The notes beneath the pieces were generated by a model. It did no database searches, had not been told where the DNA came from, and saw only the letters and a list, made by a program, of their open reading frames with translations. Positions 1 through 10,939 of a stretch of 64,000 bases of DNA are shown here, piece by piece. Origin of the DNA: Pseudisothecium myosuroides (lineage: Eukaryota; Streptophyta; Bryopsida; Hypnales; Lembophyllaceae). The position numbers and the translations under genes are program-made. Where the stretch lies: assembly GCA_951799445.1 (NCBI GenBank), contig OX637293.1, positions 12,152,001 through 12,216,000 of the forward strand, read 5' to 3'. The stretch's first letter is position 1. Every line of letters starts with the position of its first letter.

Positions 1-37
1 TGACGCAAAATAGTACAAGTGTTTCTTGCATTCACCC
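1..37. mobile_element. Right end of a GGGT-ended TIR transposon (cut by window edge)
   Basis: The first 37 bases match the right terminus of the element at 9868-10602 (ACAAGTGTTTCTTGCA then TCACCC). The rest of the copy lies outside the window. The base after CACCC begins non-repeat DNA, so the 4-bp target duplication would be TAAT, but it cannot be checked without the left end. Confidence 0.7.
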
Positions 38-438
38 TAATATGTCAATTTTTTAATGGTGAACGCTTAAGTATCATTGAATACGTGGAAAGGTGGTTAT
101 GGGTTGTTTACAAGACTTTCATGACTCCATTCTATAAGCAGTTTTGTAATTTTGAGGTAGAACGCTTCAAAAATTCATAGAGATTACAATTTTAATTGAA
201 AAATTATAATTCCACTTAGGTTTGATTCTTGAAACAAGCACACACCTCTAAAAAATATGTGCCCGTCTTGGCTGGCTTCAAGATACTCCGATAGCTAATA
301 GGGGTAATAATAGCTTAATATATACCTTAGTAGGATACCAAAAATTTAATAGAGGTTGCAACTTATTCCTAATCATCAATTCTTGGTCACACTTTGGAGG
401 GTTGTTATGACACATTGTTTTCAGGAAATAGTCTCTAA

Positions 439-655
439 TTGAGTGCTTATAGAACATTTTGGACATTAATTATGGGTTTGGACCAACTTTTGCCTTCCAA
501 ATTCATATTAATTTCAATTCCAGGAATAAATTATCAAAAAGTTTGCAATCTTTATGATTTTTGTCTTTCTTCATGGGAAAATTTTGCATTACCTCATACT
601 ATTATAGATCATGAGCAAAATCGCCTAAGTGATGGATTATAAGTGGCTCCACCTT
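439..655 (+). repeat. Dispersed repeat block, unoccupied partner of 45398-46270
   Basis: This stretch aligns with 45398-45588 joined to 46234-46270. The right-hand copy is interrupted by a TTAA-flanked transposon exactly where this copy reads on without a break. It is therefore the unoccupied reference for that insertion. No protein is recognised in it. Confidence 0.75.
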
Positions 656-1439
656 ACTAGAAGTTGTATGGGGACAGACGTGAAGTCGACAGTAACATCA
701 ATGGAATCTATTGTAGGGCAAATGGAGGTTCAAATGTCATTGTATGAAGGGAGGCAAGTTCTTTTCCATAAGCATAACATTGTTCACTACACAAAATAGT
801 GAAATTAGATTGCTTTAACAATTAGGTTGCCTCAATATGAAATTTTTAAGAAAAATGGAAATAATAGTGACAAACATCTTGGTGTAATTGATGTATTCCT
901 TGAGCTCACACCAACATAAATTTGATAGAAAGAGTTCAAAAGTGGTGTATTTTGAGCTTCCAAGATGCTATCTTCAATGTGTCACAAAAATTATAATTTT
1001 AATAATTTTGAAGAAAAATTAAAATGGAATAAAAAGTAGATTATTATAGCTATGCTTTCTTATTAGTTAAGATTAAAAACGATTAAAATCAAGAACTATT
1101 CTGAAAATTTCATATTTTGACTTTCCAAATGCCTATAGGACTTGCAATGTCTTTTAAGGGTTAAATGTGTTTTGAGTCATTAGAGGATTTTTGAGGCCTT
1201 TGCAAGACCATGAGTTTAAGAACTGCGGGAACTCTACCACATCATCAATCTGATGTAAGCGAGAGATTGCCATACCAGATAATAATATTTAATTCATTTT
1301 GTAATAAAAAAATAAAAAATAAAAAATAATTTTTTTTTTTGTTATTTTTTAAATATTCAATATTCTGATAGCATACTCTTGGTTCACAATAAGGAAAACA
1401 AGCTTGAAATGGTCTCCTAATGCCCTAAAAAATCCTCTA
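656..1439. other. AT-rich intergenic stretch, nothing recognised
   Basis: AT-rich DNA with homopolymer A and T runs near 1300-1350. I see no gene, no strong repeat and no terminal inverted repeats here. Confidence 0.5.
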
Positions 1440-1499
1440 ATGATTTTCCTTGAATAAAGACCACAAAGCCATATTAGCAAAGGTTTGAATCTATCTTCC

Positions 1500-1882
1500 A
1501 AATGCGTCTTTTTCAAGCGGTTCAATACGGGGTTCCAAATGGAGTTCTTTAGCAAGAGATCCTACCTTCAAATGGCTTGGAATTTGAGTCATCTGAAGTT
1601 GGTAGTTACTTCGTGTTGGTAGTTTTGGGTGCTTGGGCTTTGCCCTTTGGTTTTTGGCTTTGCCTTGAAGCCTCCTTTCTGCCAACCTCCTTTCTGCCAA
1701 TCTGTTGGCTCTTACTTTGCTTCTCTTGCCTCATGTTCAAAAAATGATAACAAATAGTGCAGAATTTTTTGTTTTAAATGTAAAAAATTACACCAAGGGT
1801 GTTCCTTTTGGTTCTGTGTACTATTTCCATTTTGTCATTGGAAATTGTCCATGTGTTTAAAATTTTAAAAAAATAAAAAAAT
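1500..1882 (+). mobile_element. A-tailed insertion with 9-12 bp target duplication (retroposon-like)
   Basis: The motif CTATCTTCC occurs at 1491-1499 and again at 1883-1891. The homologous plus-strand copy near 16600 has a single version of the site and lacks the intervening DNA. On the plus strand the insert ends in an A-rich run (aaaattttaaaaaaataaaaaaat region), which fits target-primed retroposition. GGTTCAATAC near 1518 loosely resembles a polymerase III B box, but no A box is evident, so calling it a SINE would be speculative. Confidence 0.6.
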
Positions 1883-1899
1883 CTATCTTCCGGATCACG

Positions 1900-2050
1900 G
1901 TAAACAGATGTGCGCACCTTGTGGCAGCAACATTGTACTGAACAGAGTATTCTTCCGCAAATATAAAAGCAAAGGCAATTCCGAAATAGCCCCTCGAAAG
2001 CAAGAGAAACCTCAATACCTCTTGTATCATGCCCCCAATACCGCATTATA
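1900..2050 (-). pseudogene. Terminal block of duplicated unit, uncharacterised peptide remnant
   Basis: The minus-strand reading from 2046 begins MRYWGHDTRGIEV and continues to VYRDPEDRF, where the 383-bp insertion interrupts it. The right copy at 16458-16660 reads MRHLGHDTRGVEFE, then a stop, and later TVFIGDPKDRFKSLP in another frame. The two copies agree in sequence but not in reading frame, so this is probably a decayed coding fragment. I do not recognise the family. Confidence 0.35.
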
Positions 2051-2918
2051 TAGAAATTATTCTAACAAAAAATTATAACCATGAATACAGTACCATGGGT
2101 TACAGTATCTGGAGAGCCTGTCTGGAATCAAGCGATTTTCCAAAATTAGGGTGATGCTTCAAAATTCGAGATTTTCATGCGCATTGCAGCTTGGAACTGG
2201 CACTCGGACAAGTGGCATGACCACGACAGAAGTATCATGTGGATCCTGAAGTGTATGCAGGTTAACTTACAACTATTGCAAACTAGGGATTGTCCCTCGT
2301 AGAAAGGTTTTGTGAAGACTTTTGATGACCTCGTAATCTGTTACTGGATTTTGATTTCTTTGCAAGCTGCGACTCATTCCAGATGCCCACGGCCATCAAT
2401 CCTTTCTTCTTCAATTCACTTGCCTCAATTCCTTCATCACTATGCCTGCTCGGCTTTGAAGATCAACACCGACTGGTCGTATGTCTGGGTTGCTCTCTTC
2501 TGAGGTTTCAGTGAAGTCGATTGCAAAAATGCATTCGTAAGCCACATCAGATGTACAGCAAGTCCGACTGAACGAAGAAGCGACAAGTACCCACGACGCT
2601 CAAAACCCATGCGTGCCAAACCTGTATGAATCCAAACAAGAGGAGCTCACAGAGCACAAAACCTAAAGCAATTGAGCGAGAGCTACCAAGGAATGCCCTA
2701 AATCAATGATAGGCAAGCAAATTGAATTAGGCATGGAAGTAAACCTACTGAACATATCGACAAAGTTCCTTGCATACTCACACCAGCTTCTTCTCATATT
2801 TACTAAACATTCCATACGGAAAGAGGAGCTCACAGAGTAAATCAAACCTTATTATAGCAATGGAGCGAACAAAACCTTAAATCAATGATCGATTCGCAAC
2901 CGAATTGAAGGAAGCAAA

Positions 2919-3119
2919 TTAAGGTACATATGGGACCAGGCCGGTCTTCTCTTGCATGAAACGGAACTTCGATTTCTCCTGCTCATCCTGAACCTGCTTG
3001 CGAAGCTCCTCAAGCTTCTTCTGCTCTCCCTCGTGCTTCTACTCGACCTTCCACACTGTTTCAATGTTGCTCAAACTCTCCCTATGCAATCTCTTCTTTT
3101 TAAGAAACTTGAGATCCAT
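2919..3119 (-). pseudogene. CWC25 N-terminal fragment, pseudogene (left copy)
   Basis: The minus-strand translation from ATG 3119 reads MDLKFLKKKRLHRESLSNIE, then TVWKVE, stop, KHEGEQKKLEELRKQVQ, and ends in GLVPYVP. This is the conserved start of the spliceosomal step-one factor CWC25 (Cir_N domain): KFLNKKG..., SLRNIE-VWK-E, KHE-EQKKLEELRKQ, GLVP. The stop (TAG) sits where the family has glutamine (CAG) just before KHE. The reading ends at a stop soon after GLVP, where the real protein continues for hundreds of residues. Only one exon's worth is present. The same stop in the right copy shows the fragment was already dead before the duplication. Confidence 0.85.
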
Positions 3120-3565
3120 CTCGCACACAAACTTCGGATACGGTAACCACCACTAAGAACAACCGCAAAACTCCCTCCAAAAGTCGGTCCAGAGAGAGAT
3201 GATTCTCGAAAACATAAAGAAAGCAATACTCTTTTTCGTGATTTCAACTTCTTCATCGCCAGCGCCTTGCGAAGCTGTAAACTCGTGACCTTCGCAGCTA
3301 TAGGTCGAGCAATGCGCACAAAGAAGGATCCGTCATCATCTGACCTAATGTAAGGTTTCCGCACCCCTAGTTTCATGCAGAGTTCCGAGATTTATAAGTT
3401 TATTACGAATGCCGTACAATTTTCAAGCCGAGCTAGCACCCATGATGTCTTAGTTCCCATCCACTCTCTCGAATCTCACGTCTCCAAGGAAAAAAAATCT
3501 GTCGTTGCATTCTCTACCCCGGTTACGGTTAGGTTTGGGTTAGAGATGCGGACGAGGTATACAAA

Positions 3566-4010
3566 TCATGCGTGGAATCGAAGACTCATCCAAAGCAGAC
3601 CACCCCGCAGCGCGACTTCATGATATGCGGATTCGACAGACTCATTTTGTGTGGGGTTCTTCATCTTTCGCCAACCCGCAAGCGCGAGTTTTGTCACTAT
3701 GAATAATCCCACTCCCAGAATGACTCCTAAACCAACAATTAACCCCGCAATCAGCACAGGCAGCAGACAGCTCTTCAGACTCACAGACATTTGCCGACAC
3801 TCCTGAGAGAAACGGATGGCCTCCGTAAGAATCCCCAATCTTGGAATTGTATGCAGCACGAAGCCCCCCACACATGGCTCCCGACCACTTCTCTTCCTTG
3901 GTCTGTTGGTCGGCGACTTTTGTTGTGTCTTGTAGCTGGGCTGATACAAAAATTACAGTGTTGTGAAATTTGGATTTTGGTATGTAGAGCTTGCAATTAT
4001 TACAATTCAT
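3566..4010 (-). pseudogene. Small one-membrane-span reading frame, left copy with frameshift
   Basis: From ATG 4010 the frame reads MNCNNCKLYIPKSKFHN and continues through AQLQDTTKVADQQTKEEK, then leaves the frame used by the right copy because of a 1-bp length difference near 3890. The alternative frame (3949-3566) contains the hydrophobic segment SCLLPVLIAGLIVGLGVILG followed by VGLFIVTKLALAGWRKMKNP, a membrane span with a basic stop-transfer end. The right copy (13415-13891) is open through both parts. Family not recognised. Relative to the right copy this version is broken, though which copy is ancestral is unknown. Confidence 0.5.
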
Positions 4011-5348
4011 TAAAATTTAGGGATATTTCAAATTTCGAGATGCGTTAGGAACGAAACTTGACAAGCTTCAATTACTCAGCAAATGTTTTGATGACCATAG
4101 TTGAGTTCAACCAAGGCAAAGGTGCATTACATTTTAGATGGAAGTTCCTTAGGCCTAGTAATATGACCTGCTTACTTAATAGCCTTCTCTTCATGAATTG
4201 TACATTTTCTTAAGATTAATGTTAAAAAATGAATGAAAAGTCTAACGTTACATACAACCTTGTCACCTTGACAGGCTTGTCTGTACGTATTTCCGTTGGC
4301 GTAATATGGCCTAACTAATTCCTTTCCAAATCGATGGATGCGTGCAGCTCGCGTCACTATCTTACCAGCTGGACTCAGGTCTACGAAATAAGTACCAGGT
4401 TTAGGATCCTTTTCATTTCTTCAAGCTGGTGATTTAGATAGCTATGAATAATGCTCAAAGGCATGCTCAGAGAGTTCAGGAAGACTCCAGACTCATGTCG
4501 CGGAGCTGGGAATGTTGGGAGGAACAAGACTAAGACGATGGAAATCCTAGACAACACGGGAGACAACACCTTCAAGACTTCAAACCAAAAGATGAAACAT
4601 AATGAAAATAAGCAATTTAGAAGTATGTATCAATAGTGAATGGAACCAGAATTAGATCACGAGCACCTATTGAACTTCAATTTTGTGTATATTGGCGATC
4701 TTTGGATCGCCCAAAGCTCCAAACTCGGTTTCAAACTTTCAATGCCTCTGCCACTCTGCCAAGCTTGAAAATTGACAATTTCGTGAATATCCGCCGGCTT
4801 TTCGTCCTTTAAGGGTTAAATTCTTAACACAGAAACTTTCAAAACAAGCATGTGGGGTTCCGTGTCCATGGCGCTTCCAGTTACGCTCGGGGGCAATGAC
4901 TTCCCGGCCACCCAAAGGATCTTTCTGAAAGACTGATAAATCACAAACCCCATGAAGCGAAGTGAGTAGGATTTATCACAATGTCAGACTGGAAAAGATA
5001 CTTGATCTCATTGACCATTAGTTTTATAAATACAATAGGGCAGCCGGGCAGGGTCATCTCAAGTTTAGAAAAAAAACCTTGATTGCCTTCCATACCCTAG
5101 AGAAAGCCGGATCTGCACGGCAGATGAATTCTCTCGAGCTTTTAGTCTGATTCCGCAATGCATTCTTCCAATCTTCCCTACAAAGACACAATTGTGACAA
5201 AAACATCCCATTGAAATGCCCAACTTGCCAGCATCTGAATAAATGAATGGTTCACAACCGAATTCAAGCTAGTACTGTGAATTTGTTGCAATTCATCAAA
5301 TGAAGCACCACAGTTGAGGTTCGTAGAACATTTCTACGTCCTCTGAAT

Positions 5349-5729
5349 CTACCCGCGAGTACAAGACGCATCTGCATCTACATAGTCGCCGTAGATTGAA
5401 TATGTAGTCCCATGCACAAAATCTACACTGTCTATATGCATACCGACTTGACGTATTAGTGTCGTGTAGGAATCCGCGTCATCGTGCATCGGGAGGGAGG
5501 CTTCTTCGTCGTCCCCGAATTCCTCGTTGATCCAGGCCTCCACAGGACTTGCGCAACTAGCACGGCAGTTAGCAATGGAGCTCTTTGCATACTCGGGTCG
5601 TATAGAACTGCAAGACTCGGTGACTGGATCATCTTCTTCGCGTCGAGGGAGCTCATTCAAGGTCAGAAAAGTATCAAGGAAGTCGAAATTTCTATCAACT
5701 TCTCTCTGGAGAATCTCTGTGGCTGCCAT
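5349..5729 (-). pseudogene. DREB-tail-like acidic protein, left copy with disrupted C-terminus
   Basis: The minus-strand frame begins MAATEILQREVDRNFDF and contains the shared core SPVEAWINEEFGDDEEAS. About 20 extra bases near 5355-5375 shift the frame and bring in a stop after VDADASCTRG. The expected ending (DSEDVEMFYEPQLW then CFI and stop) is still readable in another frame just downstream. Intact relatives lie at 12129-12521 and 32836-33186. Upstream differences between the copies keep the frame, so loss of the end is probably recent. See the 12129 entry for the relation to DREB proteins. Confidence 0.7.
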
Positions 5730-5750
5730 TAGTCGATATGTATTGTCGAG

Positions 5751-7050
5751 ATAGAAGATTTAGTATGTTGCGCCCTGCCCGATGTACGTAAAACAAGAAT
5801 CTTTGCTCTGGGTCCCCCCCTTTCCCCTCACAACTTTGCGAGGAGTCGTCCAGCTCGAGAATGATGTGCTTGTGGACCGTGTTGGAACACTGGCTAGCTA
5901 ATCCTCCGACTGCAAAGAAACCGGTCAAGTGGTTGGCTACGCAGACAGGGCGTTTCTTCGGAGCTTTTGTAAGAATATTCTCTCCTCATCAAGATATCAC
6001 CAAAGATTTTGTCGACTCTAGCTGCATGCACATAGTAGACGCCCTTCCAGCCAATTCTTTTTAATCCGTAGGATATTCGTATTGCATGCCAGGTCGACCT
6101 CGAAAATCAATGCTGCCCATAATATTTACTCAGAACTTTAAGATTCCCACTTGGCAGTTTCATTCGATCACTATCTCAACTACCTAGAATTCGCGCATAC
6201 CGCTCATTAATTCTCCCCCGCTCATTCTCTCTATTCTAGCTCATTCTCTCTAATTGAAACCAGAGCTCACTGACCTGCACTACCAAAGCACATTGACTAG
6301 GAGTCTAGGACAGAATCAGAATTCAATCCTTCTTGCTAGATTGAGACTGATTCAATCAATTAAGCTGCACCTTCCTAGCTCTCTACAACATGCAACACAT
6401 TTTGATCTACAAATTATCAGCTACCTCTCCGGTTCGGCACATGGACCACCAACTAGCTAATCTTCAGGAAGCAGAATGTGATCGAATACTAGAGATAAAT
6501 TATCCTTTCACACCCTGATGGAGGTGCACATTGAACGAAGCCAGTCTAAGAATTGAAAGCGTTTCGATGCTTTGTCTCAGTGCTGGTCGAGTGCTGGTCT
6601 GAGAAGCGCGCAATGAGCGAGTCTTTGATAGGAACGATGGTGAACAAGAGTCGGACTGTCGGTCGATGGGGACGATGGTCCAGAAACTCGGTTGTTATGT
6701 ACCTTTTGTTAGCGGATGGGGCAACTGGAAGTCTCTCCGGATTTCGTGGATCCCATTTGAGGACTACGGTACTCGGTGCGGCCCGAGTGACCGACTCGAT
6801 CATGTCAGGAGGACTGGATGATCGACCGGACCTTCTACGGAGTCACCGACTGACAGACTGACAGGATGGTCTCCTCCGGTAATCTCGTGGCCCAGCTTGT
6901 CGAATTCAGAGTCAACCTGACCATTGATGACACGAGCGGTCCTGTTTCGCTCGTGTGTGAGGAGTGGTGACCGGGGTGTGGCCGTCACAACACAAGATTA
7001 TTTATAAAAAAAAATTGAGCTTAAAAGAAAGTGGATATCTATTGGATGGA
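5751..7050. other. Flank of left unit; GC-richer, no gene recognised
   Basis: This lies upstream of the minus-strand DREB-tail-like frame and probably holds its former promoter and leader. The stretch 6550-6990 is GC-richer and shares short phrases (for example CTGTCAGTCGG) with the leaders near 11100 and 31980, but I could not trace continuous homology. A 13-base direct repeat GCTCATTCTCTCT occurs twice near 6220-6255. Confidence 0.4.
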
Positions 7051-7290
7051 TTATGTATTAGATGAGCTGCGCTAGCAGCGAATATTTTTAGTTATCGTAC
7101 ATAACCGGTTGTACATTTTTCAATCACAACCTTTGACCTTCATGATCTAAGGGTGTAGGAAGGCAAGTTGAAAGGTTATGAGTTGCAACTTGTATTGGTA
7201 ATAGTGACAGTTTGCCTACTTTGCCAATGGAACGGTGCCATGTTAGCGTTGAAAAGTCAACAACCGGTTATGAACATTTTCAATGGCTCC
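7051..7290 (+). repeat. Dispersed repeat, partner of 44582-44800
   Basis: Starts TATGTATTAGAT, contains GGTTGTACATTTTTCAATCA, and ends near CAACCGGTTATG. The same succession of phrases occurs at 44582-44800 with scattered substitutions and small indels. No coding potential or terminal repeats were seen. Confidence 0.8.
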
Positions 7291-8536
7291 GTCAATGCCA
7301 AGAGCTAAAAAAATTTGGATGAAGTACATCCAAGAACGTTTAACCCCTAAACATATGTAGAATGGATATTGAAAATTCTTCAAAATTGATGATTAGAGAA
7401 AAATTGATGAAGTACTATTCAGAAGAATATTTTGGAATTGACATGCAAATAAAAATTGTAGATTTTAAATTTTAAATTTCATCTGTATAGATAGATTCAC
7501 CAATATTTATTTTTTGTAATTAATGACTAATTTTTTATCATGTACTTTTTATTCATCCAAATTATCAATTGAAATGATCAATTATCGATAAAACAGTTGT
7601 TGGTTAACAATGAATACACTAACTACCAATTCTCCTGGAATACGGATACAAATATATAGAATGGATATTTCGTTAGAATGGCCGTATTCCACAAACTTGG
7701 TAGTTTTACATTTAGACCGTGTAGTCTAAAATGTATATTGATCCTAGATTTTAGACCTTAGGATCTGAAATCTCTAGAAAATGAATGGAAAAATGGCTTA
7801 TGAATATGCCATTTTCACAAAATATCTGTTGTAGATGAAATTCTATTGTCTATCCAAAAAATGGCTACAAGATGAATTTTGAATTTTGTCATCATGACTC
7901 CATAAATTTTAAAATACATAGAAAGAACAATCAAACCACAAAATTGCGCCAATGCTTAATTGTGGTTGCTCGGGGGAGGCACTTAGTATATTTTCACAAA
8001 CCACGTGCGATCAAATTTTGACCCCCCCATATTATATCTTAAAATAAATAAATTAAAATAAAAAATATATATGAATAGATTTTCTTGCTTTGAAAGTTTA
8101 TGTTTTGAATTATTGATATTTTTTCTTGTTAATAATAATTAGTTACAAATTTTTGAAGAAAAAAAATACAGTGTAAAGCTGAAAATAACTTTCACACCCC
8201 TATATTAATATATAAGAAAAAATTGTCTAAAAAATGAACAAAAATTCCTAAAAAATAGCTTTCTATTGAAAATTTATTTTTCTTGAATATTAATGCAATA
8301 TTCATTGAAATATGATCTCTATAAATATTCAAGTTGAAAAACATGCCATTTCAGTTCATTTTTCAACCTTTTTTAGAAATCATTTCATATGTTATTTGAA
8401 TTAGAATTTTTTGGCAATAGAGACCTAAAGTCATTATTAAAGAAAGTTTAAAATTGTAGGTTGAAATTATAGTTTATTAAAAAGTAAATAGGGGGTCAAA
8501 AAATCACTTGTTCGCACATGATATACTATAGATACA
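7291..8536. other. AT-rich intergenic stretch, nothing recognised
   Basis: Very AT-rich sequence with no convincing gene, tandem repeat or terminal inverted repeat. The sequence changes abruptly at the transposon that begins at 8537. Confidence 0.5.
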
Positions 8537-9472
8537 TTAACCCCTAAAGGACCATTGTCCCTACGGGGGACAAATGCATTTTCGGGCAGGTACCTACGGG
8601 TTGAAATTTTCTCCTGATTTTTTGAAACTTTTTTTGGAGGTAGAAATATGATTAGCTTCAAGGGAATATAATTTTTTTCACAATCGGTGCCTGGGAAAAA
8701 AAGTTATGACCATATAAGCTCAAAACAGGGGACGGGGGGCAGCTCAGGCAGCAAAAAAAAAATGGACAAAACTTTGAATTTTTTTTTAATATTTTTTTTC
8801 TCATAGATTATATTTTTGGCTATTTGGAAAGCTTTGATTCATTTCATTTGGATATGTTATGAGAAAGTTATGGACATTCTTGTTTTTCGGGCAGTTAAAG
8901 CATCTTCTTGAAAAAAATAACTTTAGGATTCATTTCTGAATGCAATTTTTCAAATTTTTCAAATTTTTTTCTTTTTCATGGTTTAGTTTACTTGCTAGAA
9001 CAATCTCACCATTGGTATTAGTGCATTTTAATTCCATCTAAAATATATGAATTTTTAAGATTTTCCTTCTACCTTGTACCTACATCTACTTAACAATTTT
9101 TTGAAGAATGATAATTAAGTTTTTTTTGAATTTTTTTTTTCTAGACTCTCAACTCAATTCTCCACTCTAACAATTAAAACCTCAAAACTCTGTAGTGCAA
9201 AAATTTTAAGTTAAAAATTTTGAAAGTCAAAAAATGTAGTCCCGCAATGTGCTAAAAAACTTGTTTTTTTCACTTTAAATGCAAATATCTTGCAATCTGT
9301 ATGGTCAAAAATTCTAAAAAAAATTCCACACATTCTTATACTAATTAGATGTAAGATCCTACGGTTGGATGTGAAAAAAAAACATTTTTCAAATTTTTTT
9401 ACTCTTTCCTATAGAAATGGCAGTTTTCAGTGTTTTTTGGCAGAAAAAAGGCCTCGGTCCTTTAGGGGTTAA
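8537..9472 (+). mobile_element. TTAA-flanked piggyBac-like non-autonomous element, copy 1 (reference)
   Basis: TTAA at 8537-8540 and 9469-9472 flanks terminal inverted repeats CCCCTAAAGGACC and GGTCCTTTAGGGG. The internal 928 bp is AT-rich. Next to the left end is a hairpin, TTGTCCC, five bases, GGGACAA (about 8556-8573). TTAA target sites with CCC-starting termini are the signature of piggyBac elements; Kolobok and Sola3 also use TTAA. No transposase is encoded. The longest shared frame is a 60-codon stretch whose stop is made by the right TTAA. Close copies are at 35065 and, reversed, at 39215 and 61567. Confidence 0.85.
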
Positions 9473-9867
9473 GTGAACTCCCCGGGTGTGATTGGTACTT
9501 GCAAATTTTTTCAAATTACTATGTCAGAATCTAAGTAGCTTAACTCCTAGGTCCACAACTTCCATATTATATGGACTTGATCATAATCACTTATAATGCA
9601 TTTTAGTCCAATCTCAAGGGATATAATTTGTTTTAATGTAGAAGATTCTCATAGCCTTTTTAACAAGGATTCCAAAAATGTAATTATATATATGAAATGA
9701 ATATTTTTTGGGGACAATAATAGCATTTAAAACTAATTATATAAGTTTTTTAAATACATGTATCATGGGACAAGCTACCCAACTTTGGGGGCTTTTTAAT
9801 AAAAATTTAATTTTAATTGGAAGGAACTTCTTGTATGGAATTTAAAAAAATATGCATAGGTGCTTCA

Positions 9868-10602
9868 GGGTGATTGCAAGAAACACTTGTCCTATTTGTT
9901 GCGTTTTGCAACAATACTCAAGATTTTTTTTGGAGTATTTTAAAATTAGGAAATTAATTTTTTTTTAAACTAAAAAATATGGCCAATGTATATACCTTTA
10001 AGATGAAGATATCCAGGGAAGGAAAAGCATAAAAAAATTCTCTAAGTGGGAGAATTAGAAAAGTGCCAAATCTCAAGAAAATAGACACTTTGATGCTTTA
10101 ATTAGTTAAAAATAGAAAATAGAAATGTAAATAAAAAGAATAAAAATTGGCCATTTGTAGTAATTCTATGGAGATGGTCATTGTCCAGAAAAACCACAAA
10201 AATAATTTTTTAATTCAACATAAATTCAACTTGAATAGAGCACACTTTAGGCCAATGTAACACACACTTGGAACATGTTTTTGGAAATCCCTCTTCTGAG
10301 AAGGTATATTTCTAATAGAAGAGCTAGCCTACCAAATCTCACAATGTAACTCTTCAAAAAAGGTACTCAATAGTACTAAAAAACACCAAAACTGCATGTG
10401 TGACATATATTCAAAATTCAATTTCACCTATTGAATTAATTTTGAAAAAATTGAAATAATTCAAGTGCATTTTCTATTGCTATAGGAAGCTTTCTTTTGA
10501 ATTTCATGTTCATTAGATCATTTTTACAATACTTATGGCACAAAACAACTTCGGCATTGAACGTGTGACGGAAAATAGGACAAGTGTTTCTTGCAATCAC
10601 CC
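9868..10602 (+). mobile_element. GGGT-ended TIR element, 735 bp, 4-bp TSD (TTCA)
   Basis: A perfect 30-bp terminal inverted repeat starts GGGTGATTGCAAGAAACACT and is flanked by TTCA at 9864-9867 and 10603-10606. The interior is AT-rich and encodes no transposase. A 733-bp relative at 62710-63442 has a 4-bp TCTT duplication. Four-base duplications are seen in Sola and a few other DNA-transposon superfamilies; the superfamily cannot be assigned from the ends alone. Confidence 0.85.
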
Positions 10603-10939
10603 TTCAATTCTTCATATATATTGTAAGTTTTACTCTAATATGTATGCAATTCAACATTTTTGTACATGTTCTTTTAATTTGGTCTTCACCTAACTTTTTG
10701 GTCTTTTTAATTTGATATAATTATTACAAAAACCGTCCTCTAAGCCATTTTAATGCCGATGACCCCTGTATATTGTACATGAGTTGCATACTTGTGGTTT
10801 AGCTAGAGTGCAATTTGGGGTGTTGTACAAAGTTCTACTTTGAAAATTCACAGAAAATATATGCTTTATCCAAAAATTCTAATATTTTTTTTTGAACATT
10901 CATGATTTTCATTTACCAATACTGCAAAAATATTTTTTT

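Larger units (their letters stand above)
1440..5750 (-). repeat. Left (inverted) copy of a multi-kilobase duplicated unit
   Basis: Read on the minus strand, this region follows the plus strand of about 12120-16660 block by block. The DREB-tail reading frame (5729) is followed by the membrane reading frame (4010), the CWC25 fragment (3119), an open block near 2300-2600 and a terminal block near 1440-2050. Differences are mostly scattered substitutions and small indels. Two large differences stand out: about 1.1 kb present only in the right copy (near 15345-16440), and a 383-bp insertion present only here (1500-1882). The two copies point toward each other and form a long inverted repeat. Confidence 0.85.
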
